A stretch of DNA of 64,000 nucleotides from Flavobacterium undicola. Its GTDB lineage: Bacteria > Bacteroidota > Bacteroidia > Flavobacteriales > Flavobacteriaceae. The notes beneath the pieces were generated by a model. The model ran no database searches. It worked only from the letters and a program-made list of their open reading frames with translations, and was not told the DNA's origin. The stretch spans positions 1 to 64,000 of the forward strand of contig NZ_JAAAPM020000022.1 of NCBI RefSeq assembly GCF_009909155.2, read 5' to 3'. The stretch's first letter is position 1; every line of letters begins with the position of its first letter. Of the stretch, positions 8,210 to 17,521 are shown piece after piece. The translations under genes and the position numbers were made by a program.

Positions 8210-10300
8210 ATGGAAAAATATGTTATCAAAAGAAACGGCGAATACAAACCCTTTGAGAGTTTCAAAATAAAGGATGCAATTGAAAAAAGTTTCAACAGTG
8301 TCAGTGTAGCATTTGATGAAAGTATTTTCAAAACTATTTTACAAGCCTTGGAAGCCAAAGAAACCTGGGCGGTAGAGGAAATCCAGGATTTAATTGAAAA
8401 AACGCTTTTTGAGAAACAGTATTTTGAAGTCATGCGTTCGTTTATGTTGTTTCGCCATACCCGTAAATTGCAACGTGAGCATATTGATGGTTTAAATGAG
8501 GACACCACTTATGTAAACAGCACCCAAACTATTAAAGAATACATCGAACAAACCGATTGGCGTATCAATGCCAACGCGAATACCTCCTACTCTAATGCCG
8601 GTTTGGTTAACAATGTCGCGGGAAAAATCATAGCCAATTATTGGTTGGATAAAGTCTACACCAAAGAAGAAAGCTATGCGCACCGCAATGGCGACATTCA
8701 CATTCACGATTTAGACTGCTTGACAGGCTATTGCGCCGGCTGGAGTTTGCGCGTCTTGCTCAATGAAGGTTTTAACGGAGTTCGCGGACGCATAGAAAGC
8801 AAAGCACCCTCACATTTCAGGGAAGCCTTGGGACAAATGGCTAATTTCCTTGGTATTCTGCAAAGCGAATGGGCCGGAGCACAGGCCTTCAGTTCGTTTG
8901 ACACTTATCTGGCGCCTTATGTTTTCAAGGATAATTTATCTTTTGACGATGTGCTGAAAGCGGTTCGCAGTTATGTTTACAATCTGAATGTGCCTGCCCG
9001 TTGGGGACAATCGCCTTTTACGAATATCACATTGGATTGGGTCGTTCCCGAAGATTTGAAAACACAAATCCCGACGAAAAATGATTTGCACTTTTTTGAA
9101 GGAAACTTCAATTATAATCTTTTAGTTCGAGCCAAAGAAAGAGGTGTTTTAAAACTAACCGATTTGCGTTATGAGCATTTTCAACCCGAAATAAACCTCA
9201 TCAACAAGGCTTATTATACCGTAATGACCGAAGGGGATGCCAATGGACAGCCATTTACTTTCCCGATTCCAACAGTAAATATCACTGAAGAATTTGACTG
9301 GGACGGAGAAAATGCCGAATTGCTTTTTGAAAATACCGCCAAAATTGGATCTTCGTATTTCCAGAATTTCATTGGAAGCCAGTATATTTTGGATGAAAAT
9401 GGCAACAAAGAAGAAAATCCGAATGCCTATAAACCCAATGCCGTTCGCTCAATGTGCTGTCGCTTGCAACTGGATTTACGCGAGCTATTAAAACGTGGCA
9501 ACGGGCTTTTTGGAAGTGCCGAAATGACCGGAAGTATTGGAGTGGTGACGATTAACATGGCGCGTTTAGGCTATTTGTTCAAAGGAAACAAAACCGAATT
9601 ATTTAAACAATTAGACCGATTATTATATATTTCGAAATCGACTCTGGAGAAAAAAAGAATCTTTATTCAGGATATGTACGACAGGGGTTTGTATCCGTAC
9701 ACCAAACGTTATTTGCCTCATTTCAGAAATCACTTTTCAACTATTGGGGTGAACGGAATGAACGAAATGATAGTAAATTTTACCGAAAATCAAGATACAG
9801 TAACTTCACCGTCAGGAATTGCATTTGCCGCTGAAATTTTAGATCACATTCGCAACCGAATGAAAGAATTTCAGGAAGCGACCGGGAATTTATACAATCT
9901 GGAAGCCACACCTGCCGAAGGAACAACCTATCGTTTTGCCAAAGAAGACAAGAAACGTTTTGCCGAAATTTATCAGGCAGGACAAGAAGAAAACATCTAT
10001 TACACCAACAGTTCCCAAATTCCGGTAAATCATACCGAAGACCCATTCGAAGCCTTGTTTTTACAGGATGAATTGCAATGCAAATACACTGGGGGAACCG
10101 TACTACATTTGTATATGAGTGAAAAAATCAGTTCGCCCGAAGCCTGTAAACAATTTGTAAAAAAGGTATTATCGAATTTTAAACTGCCATATATCACTGT
10201 AACACCTGTATTTAGTGTTTGTCCCGTTCATGGGTACTTGACGGGTGAACATGAATATTGCCCAAAATGTGATGCTCTTTTATTAATGGAAAAAAATTAA
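8210..10300 (+). CDS. nrdD: anaerobic ribonucleoside-triphosphate reductase, large part lacking the glycyl-radical domain
   Basis: A 696-aa class III ribonucleotide reductase that makes dNTPs without oxygen. The N-terminal ATP-cone (about residues 1-90, YVIKRNGEYKPFE) is the allosteric site. The barrel follows, with the catalytic-cysteine region DLDCLTGYCAGWSL near residue 165. The C-terminal zinc site reads CPVHGYLTGEHEYCPKC (about 669-685). The protein then ends nine residues later at TAA. Family members continue from here into the RVxGY glycyl-radical loop, which is absent; it is encoded by the separate ORF at 10388-10552 in the same frame. The enzyme should need that polypeptide to act. 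Gene order with the activase supports function. Confidence 0.94.
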   Translation: MEKYVIKRNGEYKPFESFKIKDAIEKSFNSVSVAFDESIFKTILQALEAKETWAVEEIQDLIEKTLFEKQYFEVMRSFMLFRHTRKLQREHIDGLNEDTTYVNSTQTIKEYIEQTDWRINANANTSYSNAGLVNNVAGKIIANYWLDKVYTKEESYAHRNGDIHIHDLDCLTGYCAGWSLRVLLNEGFNGVRGRIESKAPSHFREALGQMANFLGILQSEWAGAQAFSSFDTYLAPYVFKDNLSFDDVLKAVRSYVYNLNVPARWGQSPFTNITLDWVVPEDLKTQIPTKNDLHFFEGNFNYNLLVRAKERGVLKLTDLRYEHFQPEINLINKAYYTVMTEGDANGQPFTFPIPTVNITEEFDWDGENAELLFENTAKIGSSYFQNFIGSQYILDENGNKEENPNAYKPNAVRSMCCRLQLDLRELLKRGNGLFGSAEMTGSIGVVTINMARLGYLFKGNKTELFKQLDRLLYISKSTLEKKRIFIQDMYDRGLYPYTKRYLPHFRNHFSTIGVNGMNEMIVNFTENQDTVTSPSGIAFAAEILDHIRNRMKEFQEATGNLYNLEATPAEGTTYRFAKEDKKRFAEIYQAGQEENIYYTNSSQIPVNHTEDPFEALFLQDELQCKYTGGTVLHLYMSEKISSPEACKQFVKKVLSNFKLPYITVTPVFSVCPVHGYLTGEHEYCPKCDALLLMEKN

Positions 10301-10351
10301 ATGTTAAGAGTTAAACGTCAGTTATCTAAAATTGACAACTAACTCTTTACA

Positions 10352-10379
10352 CATAACTCATAACACATAACTCATAATG
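10352..10379. repeat. tandem CATAACTCATAA-type repeat in the nrdD split
   Basis: CATAACTCATAA occurs twice in tandem with a short CA linker (10352-10363 and 10366-10377), inside the 87-bp gap between the two parts of nrdD. A close relative lies within the GSCFA gene at 27596-27623 on the other strand. The gap is otherwise low-complexity. It may be the inserted sequence that split the gene. Confidence 0.6.
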
Positions 10380-10387
10380 CACAAAAT

Positions 10388-10552
10388 ATGAAAACAGCAA
10401 CTAATCCTATTTTAGAAGAAAAACAACATTTGAGAACCAAATGTTTAGTGTATACCCGAGTAATGGGATACCACCGACCTGTAGAAAGTTTCAATATTGG
10501 TAAAAAAGGCGAGCACAAGCAACGCACCCACTTCAATGAAGAAAAATGTTAG
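10388..10552 (+). CDS. detached glycyl-radical domain of anaerobic ribonucleotide reductase
   Basis: A 54-aa ORF. After about 15 variable residues it reads RTKCLVYTRVMGYHRPVESF (residues 16-35) and then NIGKKGEHK. This is the C-terminal glycyl-radical loop of NrdD proteins, with Gly27 of RVMGY as the expected radical residue. It starts 87 bp after nrdD, in the same frame, with in-frame stops at 10298, 10340 and 10361 between. Its end overlaps the start of nrdG by 17 bp, which suggests translational coupling. I infer that it docks into NrdD and is activated by NrdG, much as GrcA (YfiD) replaces the damaged radical domain of pyruvate formate-lyase. A decayed gene is the alternative, but the motif is intact. 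Confidence 0.85.
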   Translation: MKTATNPILEEKQHLRTKCLVYTRVMGYHRPVESFNIGKKGEHKQRTHFNEEKC

Positions 10553-11225
10553 CACTCCTATTTACAGCATAACTCCTTTTACTTTATTAGATTATGCGCA
10601 TCATTCAGCCTGTATTATTTGGTTTGCAGGCTGCAATATGCGTTGCCTTTATTGTTATAATCCTGAAATTGTATTGGGAAAAGGAAGCATTTCTTTCGAA
10701 AAAGCACTTGCCTTTCTTCGCTCCCGCAAAAATTTATTAGATGCAGTCGTTTTTAGCGGAGGCGAATGTTTACTGCATAAAAACATCATCGAACTGATTA
10801 TTGAAGTCAAAAAAATGGGCTTTTTAGTCAAAATTGACACCAACGGATCAAAACCAACTATTTTAAAAACGCTAATTGAAAACAAATTGATCGATTATGT
10901 AGCTTTGGATTTTAAAGCCCTGGCTGAACATTTTAAAAAAATAACCCAATCTACACTTTTTTCTCCTTTTGAAAAATCCTTATATTTATTGCTGGAAAGC
11001 CAGCTTCCGTTCGAAGTTCGTACTACTGTTCATTCGGAATTAATTAGAGAAAAAGACATTCAGCTAATGATTGCGTATTTAGAAACCAAAAAATACTCCG
11101 GAAATTATTACATCCAGCATTTTGTAAATGGAGTAAAAACCTTGGGGAAATTAGACTATTCGTACCGGGAATTAGACAGCCAAAAACTTTCTACACCCAC
11201 AATCAGCGTCCATTTTAGAGGATAA
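10536..11225 (+). CDS. nrdG: anaerobic ribonucleotide reductase activase, radical SAM
   Basis: About 229 aa from the ATG at 10536, which overlaps the end of the glycyl-radical ORF; a GTG start at 10497 would add 13 poorly conserved residues. CNMRCLYC (CxxxCxxC) in AGCNMRCLYCYN binds the radical-SAM 4Fe-4S cluster. GGECLL, IDTNGS and YVALDFK are the usual SAM-binding and barrel motifs. It generates the glycyl radical on the reductase using S-adenosylmethionine. The next gene starts 2 bp after its stop, so the two are co-transcribed. At 229 aa it is longer than E. coli NrdG and closer to the PflA-like activases found with this branch of NrdD. Confidence 0.9.
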   Translation: MKKNVSTPIYSITPFTLLDYAHHSACIIWFAGCNMRCLYCYNPEIVLGKGSISFEKALAFLRSRKNLLDAVVFSGGECLLHKNIIELIIEVKKMGFLVKIDTNGSKPTILKTLIENKLIDYVALDFKALAEHFKKITQSTLFSPFEKSLYLLLESQLPFEVRTTVHSELIREKDIQLMIAYLETKKYSGNYYIQHFVNGVKTLGKLDYSYRELDSQKLSTPTISVHFRG

Positions 11226-11227
11226 TT

Positions 11228-12445
11228 ATGCGAAAAACTTGGCTTTTAACCTGCTTCATCAATTTTTTCATCGCAGCACTCATGGGATTACTGCTTCGAT
11301 TGCTGTATGTCTTACCCATTGAAATTGTAAATTATCAATTTTTATTGCATGGACATTCCCATGTTGCCATGTTGGGATGGGTTTACCTGATGATTTACAG
11401 CTTGATTGTTCATTTTTTTATTCCAAAAACAGCCCAACAAAAACCCGTTTACAACCGATTATTTTGGGTGACCGAAATAGCCGTTATTGGCATGATGTTT
11501 CGTTTTCCAGTTGAAGGATATGCGTTGTTTTCGATTGTTTTTTCAACCTTACATATTTTTTGCAGTTACTATTTCTGCCGATTAGTCTGGAAAGACGCCC
11601 ATACCGATGCTCTTCCGGAAAAGTTATTATTGCGAACCGCATTATTTTTTATGATTTTATCGACTTTAGGTGTTTGGTGTTTGGGACCAGCAGTTGGATT
11701 ACTGGGTAAAGCGAGTGCTTTTTACCAAATTGCCATTCAATTTTTTCTGCATTTCCAATTCAACGGATGGTTCCTTTTTGCCATTTTAGCCTTATTTATT
11801 CATCAATTAAAAGTCAATATTGATGAAAAACAATTCCGGTTATTCTATAATTTGTTTGTCACAGCCACAATTTCAACCTTGGCTTTGCCTGTTAGCTGGT
11901 ATCTTCCTAATCCTGTTTTTCATTGGATTAATAGCCTGGGAGTTGTATTGCAACTGCTTTCTTTTATAATCTTAATTCAAATAATCCGACCTCATTTTCA
12001 AACTTTTTTTTCCACACTAAGACCTATTGAAAAATTGCTTTATGGCTTTGCTCTAACATCATTATTCTTAAAAGTCATCATTCAATTGATAGTTTTAATT
12101 CCCGAATTTGCACAAATTTCTCATCAAATTCGGAATCTTGTCATTGGCTATATTCATTTGACGATGTTGGGAATTATCACCGGTTTTTTGTTTGCTTTTC
12201 TATTAAAAAATTCTTTCTTAAACAAAGAAAATAACTGGATCAAATATGGAATAAAATTGTTTATAATGAGTTTTATCCTCACCGAATTGATTCTCTTTTT
12301 TCAGGGTATTTATTTCTTTTTAGCCAAAGAACAACTTCCCATGTATTACCAAAACCTTTTTATAACTAGCATATTTTTACCAATAGCTATTTTAATGATT
12401 ATTTTCAGCCTTTTTAAAGGCATAATTAAATCACATAAATACTGA
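11228..12445 (+). CDS. polytopic membrane protein with haem-copper oxidase/NnrS-like histidine motifs
   Basis: A 405-aa protein with about eleven or twelve hydrophobic segments. Conserved-looking histidines sit in LLHGHSHVAMLGW (about residues 37-50), FFLHFQFNGW (about 178-187) and IGYIHLTMLG (about 309-318). This pattern resembles subunit I of haem-copper oxidases and the NO-related NnrS proteins, both of which bind haem through helix histidines. It starts 2 bp after nrdG and is followed by an Rrf2 regulator. The anaerobic, NO-linked neighbourhood suggests a part in nitric-oxide or oxygen handling. I cannot assign it to a family from sequence alone, and no copper-site tyrosine-histidine motif is obvious. 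Confidence 0.6.
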   Translation: MRKTWLLTCFINFFIAALMGLLLRLLYVLPIEIVNYQFLLHGHSHVAMLGWVYLMIYSLIVHFFIPKTAQQKPVYNRLFWVTEIAVIGMMFRFPVEGYALFSIVFSTLHIFCSYYFCRLVWKDAHTDALPEKLLLRTALFFMILSTLGVWCLGPAVGLLGKASAFYQIAIQFFLHFQFNGWFLFAILALFIHQLKVNIDEKQFRLFYNLFVTATISTLALPVSWYLPNPVFHWINSLGVVLQLLSFIILIQIIRPHFQTFFSTLRPIEKLLYGFALTSLFLKVIIQLIVLIPEFAQISHQIRNLVIGYIHLTMLGIITGFLFAFLLKNSFLNKENNWIKYGIKLFIMSFILTELILFFQGIYFFLAKEQLPMYYQNLFITSIFLPIAILMIIFSLFKGIIKSHKY

Positions 12446-12459
12446 AATTTGAGTCGAAT

Positions 12460-12485
12460 AATAACGCTTATTTTCTATAAATTTG
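12460..12485 (+). promoter_or_regulatory. promoter of the Rrf2 regulator with an overlapping inverted repeat
   Basis: TAAATTTG at 12478-12485 fits the Bacteroidota -7 consensus. Just upstream, AATAAcgcTTATT (12460-12472) is an inverted repeat where the polymerase would contact the promoter. It could be an autoregulatory operator, since many Rrf2 proteins repress their own genes. The start codon follows at 12499, leaving a very short leader. Confidence 0.55.
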
Positions 12486-12498
12486 TAAAAAACTAATT

Positions 12499-12933
12499 AT
12501 GTTCTCTAAAACCTGCGAGTATGGGATTCGAGCGACTATTTTCATTGCATCCGAATCTTTTCAAAATAATAGAGCCGGACTAAAAGATATTGCCAAAAAG
12601 ATAGATTCTCCTGAGGCTTTTACTGCCAAGATTTTACAGATTTTATCTAAAAACAATATTATTAATTCTATCAAAGGTGTGGGTGGAGGTTTTGAAATTC
12701 CAAAAGAAAAAATGAGCCAGATTAAATTGTCTCAAATTGTAACCGCATTAGAAGGTGATAGTGTTTTTACCGGATGTGGTTTGGGATTAAGCCATTGCAC
12801 TGAAACGCATCCTTGCCCGATGCACGAAAAATTCAAAGCAATCCGAAATGAATTGGCTTTTATGTTAGAGAATACAAATCTGGAGGAATTAGCGTTAGGA
12901 ATTAAATCTGGAGATACTTTTTTAAGGTATTAA
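12499..12933 (+). CDS. Rrf2-family transcriptional regulator, probably Fe-S (NsrR/IscR-like)
   Basis: A 144-aa regulator. The N-terminal winged helix reads MFSKTCEYGIRATIFIA, typical of Rrf2 proteins. The sensing loop contains three cysteines in CGLGLSHCTETHPC (about residues 92-105), able to hold an Fe-S cluster as in NsrR and IscR. It follows the anaerobic reductase operon and the haem-protein-like gene, so it may sense NO or redox state and control that group. It has its own TAnnTTTG promoter. The specific signal is inferred. Confidence 0.85.
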   Translation: MFSKTCEYGIRATIFIASESFQNNRAGLKDIAKKIDSPEAFTAKILQILSKNNIINSIKGVGGGFEIPKEKMSQIKLSQIVTALEGDSVFTGCGLGLSHCTETHPCPMHEKFKAIRNELAFMLENTNLEELALGIKSGDTFLRY

Positions 12934-13014
12934 CTTTAAAATAAATTAGCTTTACAAAAAACAAAACAACAAACAACAACATATTACAATTAAACTCTTG
13001 TTATCAATATTAAA

Positions 13015-13959
13015 ATGGATACAAACAAAATAAAAGATCTAAAAGAGCGCATATTAAAATTAAAAATAGAAAAAAATGCGGTTATTTTAGCACACTATTA
13101 TCAGGAAAATGACATTCAGGATATTGCTGATTATGTAGGTGACAGCTTGGGATTATCGCAAGAAGCCATGAAAGTGGATGCCGATATTATTCTTTTTGCC
13201 GGAGTACATTTTATGGCAGAAACAGCTAAGATTTTAAATCCTAACAAAAAAGTAATCCTTCCCGACTTAAATGCAGGATGTTCACTGGCAGAATCTTGTC
13301 CTCCTGATTTATTCAAAAAATTTATAGATCAGCATCCTGACCATACTGTTATCACTTATGTCAATTGTTCTGCCGAAGTAAAAGCATTGACTGACATTGT
13401 AGTAACTTCTGCAAATGCGGTTAAAATTGTAGAATCTATTCCAAAAGACACTCCTATTATTTTTGCTCCGGATAAAAATTTAGGAAAATATGTAATGAGC
13501 ATAACAGGACGCGATATGATTCTTTGGGACGGTTCTTGCGTAGTTCACGAAGCTTTTTCATTGGATAAATTAATCGAATTACACAAGCAGCATCCTGATG
13601 CAAAAATCATTGCACACCCGGAATCTGAAACCCATATTTTGGCTACAGCCAGCTATATTGGTTCGACTTCAGGAATGATTGATTATGTAAAAAACAATCC
13701 TAACAATAAATTTATTGTGGCTACTGAATTTGGTATTTTGCACAAAATGCAACAGGAAGTACCTGATAAAATATTAATTCCCGCTCCTGCAAAAGAAGAC
13801 AACACTTGTGCTTGCAGCGAATGTGGTTACATGAAAATGAACACCCTACAAAAAGTATACGACTGCTTAGTAAATGAAAGTCCTGAAGTTAATGTAGCAG
13901 AAGATATTATCCAAAAAGCATTAATTCCAATTGAGAGAATGCTTGAATTATCAAAATAA
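13015..13959 (+). CDS. nadA: quinolinate synthase A
   Basis: A 314-aa enzyme that condenses iminoaspartate with dihydroxyacetone phosphate to quinolinate in de novo NAD synthesis. Family motifs are present: [21 protein letters not shown] near residue 24, [18 protein letters not shown], and HPE in KIIAHPESE. Three cysteines for the 4Fe-4S cluster lie in [20 protein letters not shown] and CACSECGYM. Its stop codon directly abuts the nadB start, so the two are one operon. The low-complexity leader (12934-13014) shows no hairpin I can support. Confidence 0.97.
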   Translation: MDTNKIKDLKERILKLKIEKNAVILAHYYQENDIQDIADYVGDSLGLSQEAMKVDADIILFAGVHFMAETAKILNPNKKVILPDLNAGCSLAESCPPDLFKKFIDQHPDHTVITYVNCSAEVKALTDIVVTSANAVKIVESIPKDTPIIFAPDKNLGKYVMSITGRDMILWDGSCVVHEAFSLDKLIELHKQHPDAKIIAHPESETHILATASYIGSTSGMIDYVKNNPNNKFIVATEFGILHKMQQEVPDKILIPAPAKEDNTCACSECGYMKMNTLQKVYDCLVNESPEVNVAEDIIQKALIPIERMLELSK

Positions 13960-15510
13960 ATGACAAATACCAATTACTTGATTATAGGTTCTGGTGTTGC
14001 CGGTTTGACATTTGCCCTTCGAATAGCAGAGCAATTTCCGAACAAAAAAGTAACCATCGTAACCAAGGCCAACGCTGACGAATCAAATACTAAATACGCC
14101 CAGGGCGGTATAGCCATTGTTACTGATAAAAACGAAGATTCGTACCAAAAACACATCGAAGATACTCTTATTTGTGGAGATGGATTGTGTGATGAAGCGG
14201 TAGTAAGAATGGTAGTTACCGAAGGCCCAAAGCGATTAAAAGAATTGATCGAATGGGGAGCAAAATTTGACAAAAATTCTGATGGCAATCTAAATTTAGG
14301 TAAAGAAGGAGGACATTCTGAAAATCGTGTGGTGCATCATAAAGACCAAACGGGACATGAAATAGAACGCGCTATTTTGATGCAAGTTTATCAAAAAGAC
14401 AACATTACTGTTCTGGATCATCATTTTGCAACTGATTTAATTACAGCTGAAAACTGTTGTTTAGGAGCACTCGTTTTAGATGAAAAAACACAACAAATAA
14501 ACACTTATATATCTGACATTACGTTACTGGCAACTGGCGGAATTGGGCATCTTTACGGACACACCACAAATCCTGTAATAGCAACCGGAGACGGAATTGC
14601 CATGGCTTATCGTGCTCATGCTGATATTAAAGAAATGGAATTCATACAATTCCATCCTACCGCTTTTTATGAAGCATCTACAGGTTCCAAATTTTTGATT
14701 TCAGAGGCGGTTCGTGGTTTTGGCGCTTATTTACGCACTAAAAAAGGACATCGTTTCATGATTGATTATGATTCCAGAGAAGAATTAGCTTCAAGAGATA
14801 TTGTATCCCAAAGTATCGATTTAGAACTAAAGAAATCAGGTGATGACTGCGTGTATTTAGACTGTACTCATCTTGAGTTGGAAGCCTTTAAAAAGCACTT
14901 CCCGATGATTTATAATCACTGCCTAAAATCAGGAATTGATATTGCAAAAGAATGGATTCCGGTTGTACCTGCCCAACATTATCTTTGTGGGGGAATTGTG
15001 GTTGACACCAATGGAAAAACTTCTGTGACTAATTTATTCGCCTGTGGCGAATGCACACAAACCGGCTTACATGGAGCTAACCGATTAGCGTCCAATTCAT
15101 TGTTAGAAGCATTAGTCTATTCGAGTAGAATTTATGAATATTTAGCCAATCCTAATTTAGAAATAAAAACAATAAAGAAGGAAATTCTGAAAAACGACAC
15201 CGCAGAAAAACCAGAAATTGACTCCAACTATTTGACTGTGTTAAAAGCAAAACTTCAGCACTTAATGAGGCAGAATGCTGGAATCGTCAGATATGAGACG
15301 GATTTACTTAATGCCAAAGAACAGCTTTTGAAATGGAAAGAAGAAATAGAAAAAATTGGTCAAACACACCAGATTAATTCTTCTTATTATGAGTTATTAA
15401 ATATGATTACTATTGGAACTTTGATTGTATCACAATCTATCGAAAGACAAGGGAATCGCGGTGGTTTTGTAAAATTCGAAACTCCATCTTTTGCTAAAAA
15501 AAATTCCTAA
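13960..15510 (+). CDS. nadB: L-aspartate oxidase
   Basis: A 516-aa FAD enzyme that oxidises aspartate to iminoaspartate, the substrate for NadA. The N-terminal dinucleotide fold reads YLIIGSGVAGL (residues 5-15). KYAQGGIA, GGHSENRVVHH and HPTAFYE are the substrate and flavin motifs, and GANRLASNSLLE near residue 376 is the C-terminal FAD-binding stretch. It starts on the base after the nadA stop, so translation is coupled. In this region it may use fumarate rather than oxygen as acceptor when anaerobic, as known for the E. coli enzyme; that is inference. Confidence 0.97.
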   Translation: MTNTNYLIIGSGVAGLTFALRIAEQFPNKKVTIVTKANADESNTKYAQGGIAIVTDKNEDSYQKHIEDTLICGDGLCDEAVVRMVVTEGPKRLKELIEWGAKFDKNSDGNLNLGKEGGHSENRVVHHKDQTGHEIERAILMQVYQKDNITVLDHHFATDLITAENCCLGALVLDEKTQQINTYISDITLLATGGIGHLYGHTTNPVIATGDGIAMAYRAHADIKEMEFIQFHPTAFYEASTGSKFLISEAVRGFGAYLRTKKGHRFMIDYDSREELASRDIVSQSIDLELKKSGDDCVYLDCTHLELEAFKKHFPMIYNHCLKSGIDIAKEWIPVVPAQHYLCGGIVVDTNGKTSVTNLFACGECTQTGLHGANRLASNSLLEALVYSSRIYEYLANPNLEIKTIKKEILKNDTAEKPEIDSNYLTVLKAKLQHLMRQNAGIVRYETDLLNAKEQLLKWKEEIEKIGQTHQINSSYYELLNMITIGTLIVSQSIERQGNRGGFVKFETPSFAKKNS

Positions 15511-15648
15511 CTTGATTATTTTATTTATAAATTAGTAATTCAAATTATTTGGATTAAAAAAATAAATGATATTTTTTCTGTTAATAATTAAACCTTTTAT
15601 TCTGTTTATTGTCTTATAACCATAACTTTTAACATAAATCAAGAAAAA

Positions 15649-16095
15649 ATGAAAAAATTAATTATTGCCGCATTATTAGTTGTTGGAGTATCTAGTTTTG
15701 CTCAAGACAATACTGACCGACCACAAAGAGCTAACATGGGAAATATGACTCCTGAGCAGCGTACAGAACAACGTGTTGCAAGGATGACTAAAGATCTAAA
15801 CCTGGATGCGAAACAACAAGAACAAGTAAAACAACTTTACACAGAACAAGCCCAGGCTAGAGAAGCTCAAAGAGCAAATGCAACAGACAAGAAAGATCAA
15901 GGCAGAGAAAACATGGAAGCGCAAAGAAAAGCCATGGAAGGAAAAATTGCTGCTATCTTAACTCCTGAGCAATTGACAAAATGGAAAGCTAGCCAAGATA
16001 AAATGAGAGAAAGAATGCAACAAAGAATGGGTGACAGACAAGGTGGCGGAATGGACGACAGACCACAAGGTGGTGGTGGCAATATGGAAAACTAA
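15649..16095 (+). CDS. secreted Gln/Met/Arg-rich protein, Spy/CpxP-like
   Basis: A 148-aa protein with a clear Sec signal (MKKLIIAALLVVGVSSFAQ, residues 1-19). The mature part is helical and very rich in Gln, Arg, Lys and Met. Two MTPEQ/LTPEQ-type motifs (residues 33-37 and about 103-107) resemble the LTxxQ repeats of Spy and CpxP periplasmic chaperones. The end is Gly/Gln/Asp-rich. It stands alone and finishes at a strong terminator. A periplasmic stress or metal-binding chaperone role is likely by similarity, not proven. Confidence 0.75.
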   Translation: MKKLIIAALLVVGVSSFAQDNTDRPQRANMGNMTPEQRTEQRVARMTKDLNLDAKQQEQVKQLYTEQAQAREAQRANATDKKDQGRENMEAQRKAMEGKIAAILTPEQLTKWKASQDKMRERMQQRMGDRQGGGMDDRPQGGGGNMEN

Positions 16096-16100
16096 AAAGA

Positions 16101-16131
16101 AAGCTTCGAGAACTACTCGAAGCTTTTTTTT
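16101..16131. terminator. bidirectional terminator between convergent genes
   Basis: AAGCTTCGAG (16101-16110) and CTCGAAGCTT (16116-16125) form a 10-bp stem with an AACTA loop. The stem is followed by a T-run on the plus strand and preceded by an A-rich stretch that serves the minus strand. It lies between the Spy-like gene and hemL. Confidence 0.9.
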
Positions 16132-16141
16132 GCTCTTTTAT

Positions 16142-17428
16142 TTATAGTGTTTTCGAAACGGTATCAATTGCATTTATCGTAAAATCCAAATCTTCGTAAG
16201 TCAAAGCATCGGTTATAAACCAGGTTTCATAAGCTGAAGGCGCAATATAGATTCCTTCCTGTAATAATCCATGGAAGAATTTCTTGAAAGTTTCATTATC
16301 TCCCTTAGCAGCAGTTTGAAAATCAACAACAGGACTCGCATCAAAATGTACCGAAATCATAGAACCTACCCTATTGATAGTATAAACAACATTATTGGCT
16401 TGTAATACTCTATGGATTCCTGCTTCTAAATAAGCTGTTTTTTCTTCTAATCTTTGAAAAATAGCCGCATCATTATTTAATGATTCCAGCATTGACAATC
16501 CCGCAGCCATCGCCAACGGATTTCCTGATAAAGTTCCCGCCTGATAAACAGGTCCAAGTGGAGCCAGATAATTCATTATCTCTTCACGGGCAGCAAATGC
16601 ACCTACCGGCAATCCGCCACCAATTACTTTTCCGAAACAAACGATATCAGCATTGATGTTTAATAATTCCTGAGCACCTCCTTTAGCTAACCTAAAACCG
16701 GTCATTACCTCATCAAAAATCAGTAAGATTCCGTTTTCAGAACACAATTGGCGTAAGCCTTCCAAGAAACCTTTAGTTGGTGGCACACAACCCATATTCC
16801 CAGCAACCGGTTCTACTATGATAGCTGCAATTTCGTTAGGATTGGCTTCAATTAAACTTCGTACATTTTCTAAATCATTGTATTTTGCTAACAAAGTATC
16901 CTTAGCAGTTCCCGCTGTAACCCCCGGACTGTTTGGGGTTCCAAAAGTCATTGCACCACTTCCTGCCTGAATCAGGAAAGAATCAGAATGCCCGTGATAA
17001 CAACCTGCAAATTTTATAATTTTATCTCTTTTCGTAAATCCACGCGCTAGTCTTACGGCACTCATACAAGCTTCAGTTCCTGAATTCACAAAACGGATTT
17101 TATCGATATTAGGAACCATCGATACTGCCAAAGCAGCAATTTGAGTTTCTAATTCTGTTGGCATCCCAAAAGAAGTTCCCAGTTTGGCTTTCTCTGTTAC
17201 CGCCTGAACTACTGGCTCATAAGCATGTCCCAGAATCATTGGTCCCCAGGAATTAATATAATCAATCAATCGATTCCCATCCTCATCATACAAATAAGCA
17301 CCTTTGGCTTGTTTTACAAAAATAGGCGTTCCTCCTACTGATTTGAATGCTCTAACTGGCGAATTTACTCCTCCCGGAATTACTTTTTCTGCTTCAGCAA
17401 ATAGCTGACTACTTCTTTGGTATAACAT
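16142..17428 (-). CDS. hemL: glutamate-1-semialdehyde 2,1-aminomutase
   Basis: A 428-aa PLP enzyme of the C5 haem pathway that converts glutamate-1-semialdehyde to 5-aminolevulinate. Visible motifs are [15 protein letters not shown] at the N-terminus, [19 protein letters not shown] around residue 115, [12 protein letters not shown], and [15 protein letters not shown] with the PLP-binding lysine. Length and motifs match the family. It is monocistronic as far as can be seen, ending at the shared terminator at 16101-16131. The ATG at 17428 is used because [20 protein letters not shown] aligns with the usual family start. Confidence 0.97.
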   Translation of the reverse strand: MLYQRSSQLFAEAEKVIPGGVNSPVRAFKSVGGTPIFVKQAKGAYLYDEDGNRLIDYINSWGPMILGHAYEPVVQAVTEKAKLGTSFGMPTELETQIAALAVSMVPNIDKIRFVNSGTEACMSAVRLARGFTKRDKIIKFAGCYHGHSDSFLIQAGSGAMTFGTPNSPGVTAGTAKDTLLAKYNDLENVRSLIEANPNEIAAIIVEPVAGNMGCVPPTKGFLEGLRQLCSENGILLIFDEVMTGFRLAKGGAQELLNINADIVCFGKVIGGGLPVGAFAAREEIMNYLAPLGPVYQAGTLSGNPLAMAAGLSMLESLNNDAAIFQRLEEKTAYLEAGIHRVLQANNVVYTINRVGSMISVHFDASPVVDFQTAAKGDNETFKKFFHGLLQEGIYIAPSAYETWFITDALTYEDLDFTINAIDTVSKTL

Positions 17429-17521
17429 TTTTAATTTTAGAATTTCGAGTTTAGAATTCAGTTTGCATATTGACTTCTTATAAACTCATTAAAATATTTT
17501 TGAAACTTAATATTGATAAAA

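Noticed and set aside
10301..10387. A sequencing error as the cause of the nrdD split
   Set aside because: Both parts are in the same frame but separated by 87 bp containing three in-frame stops and a tandem repeat, and the small ORF has its own ATG. No single base error would restore one gene.
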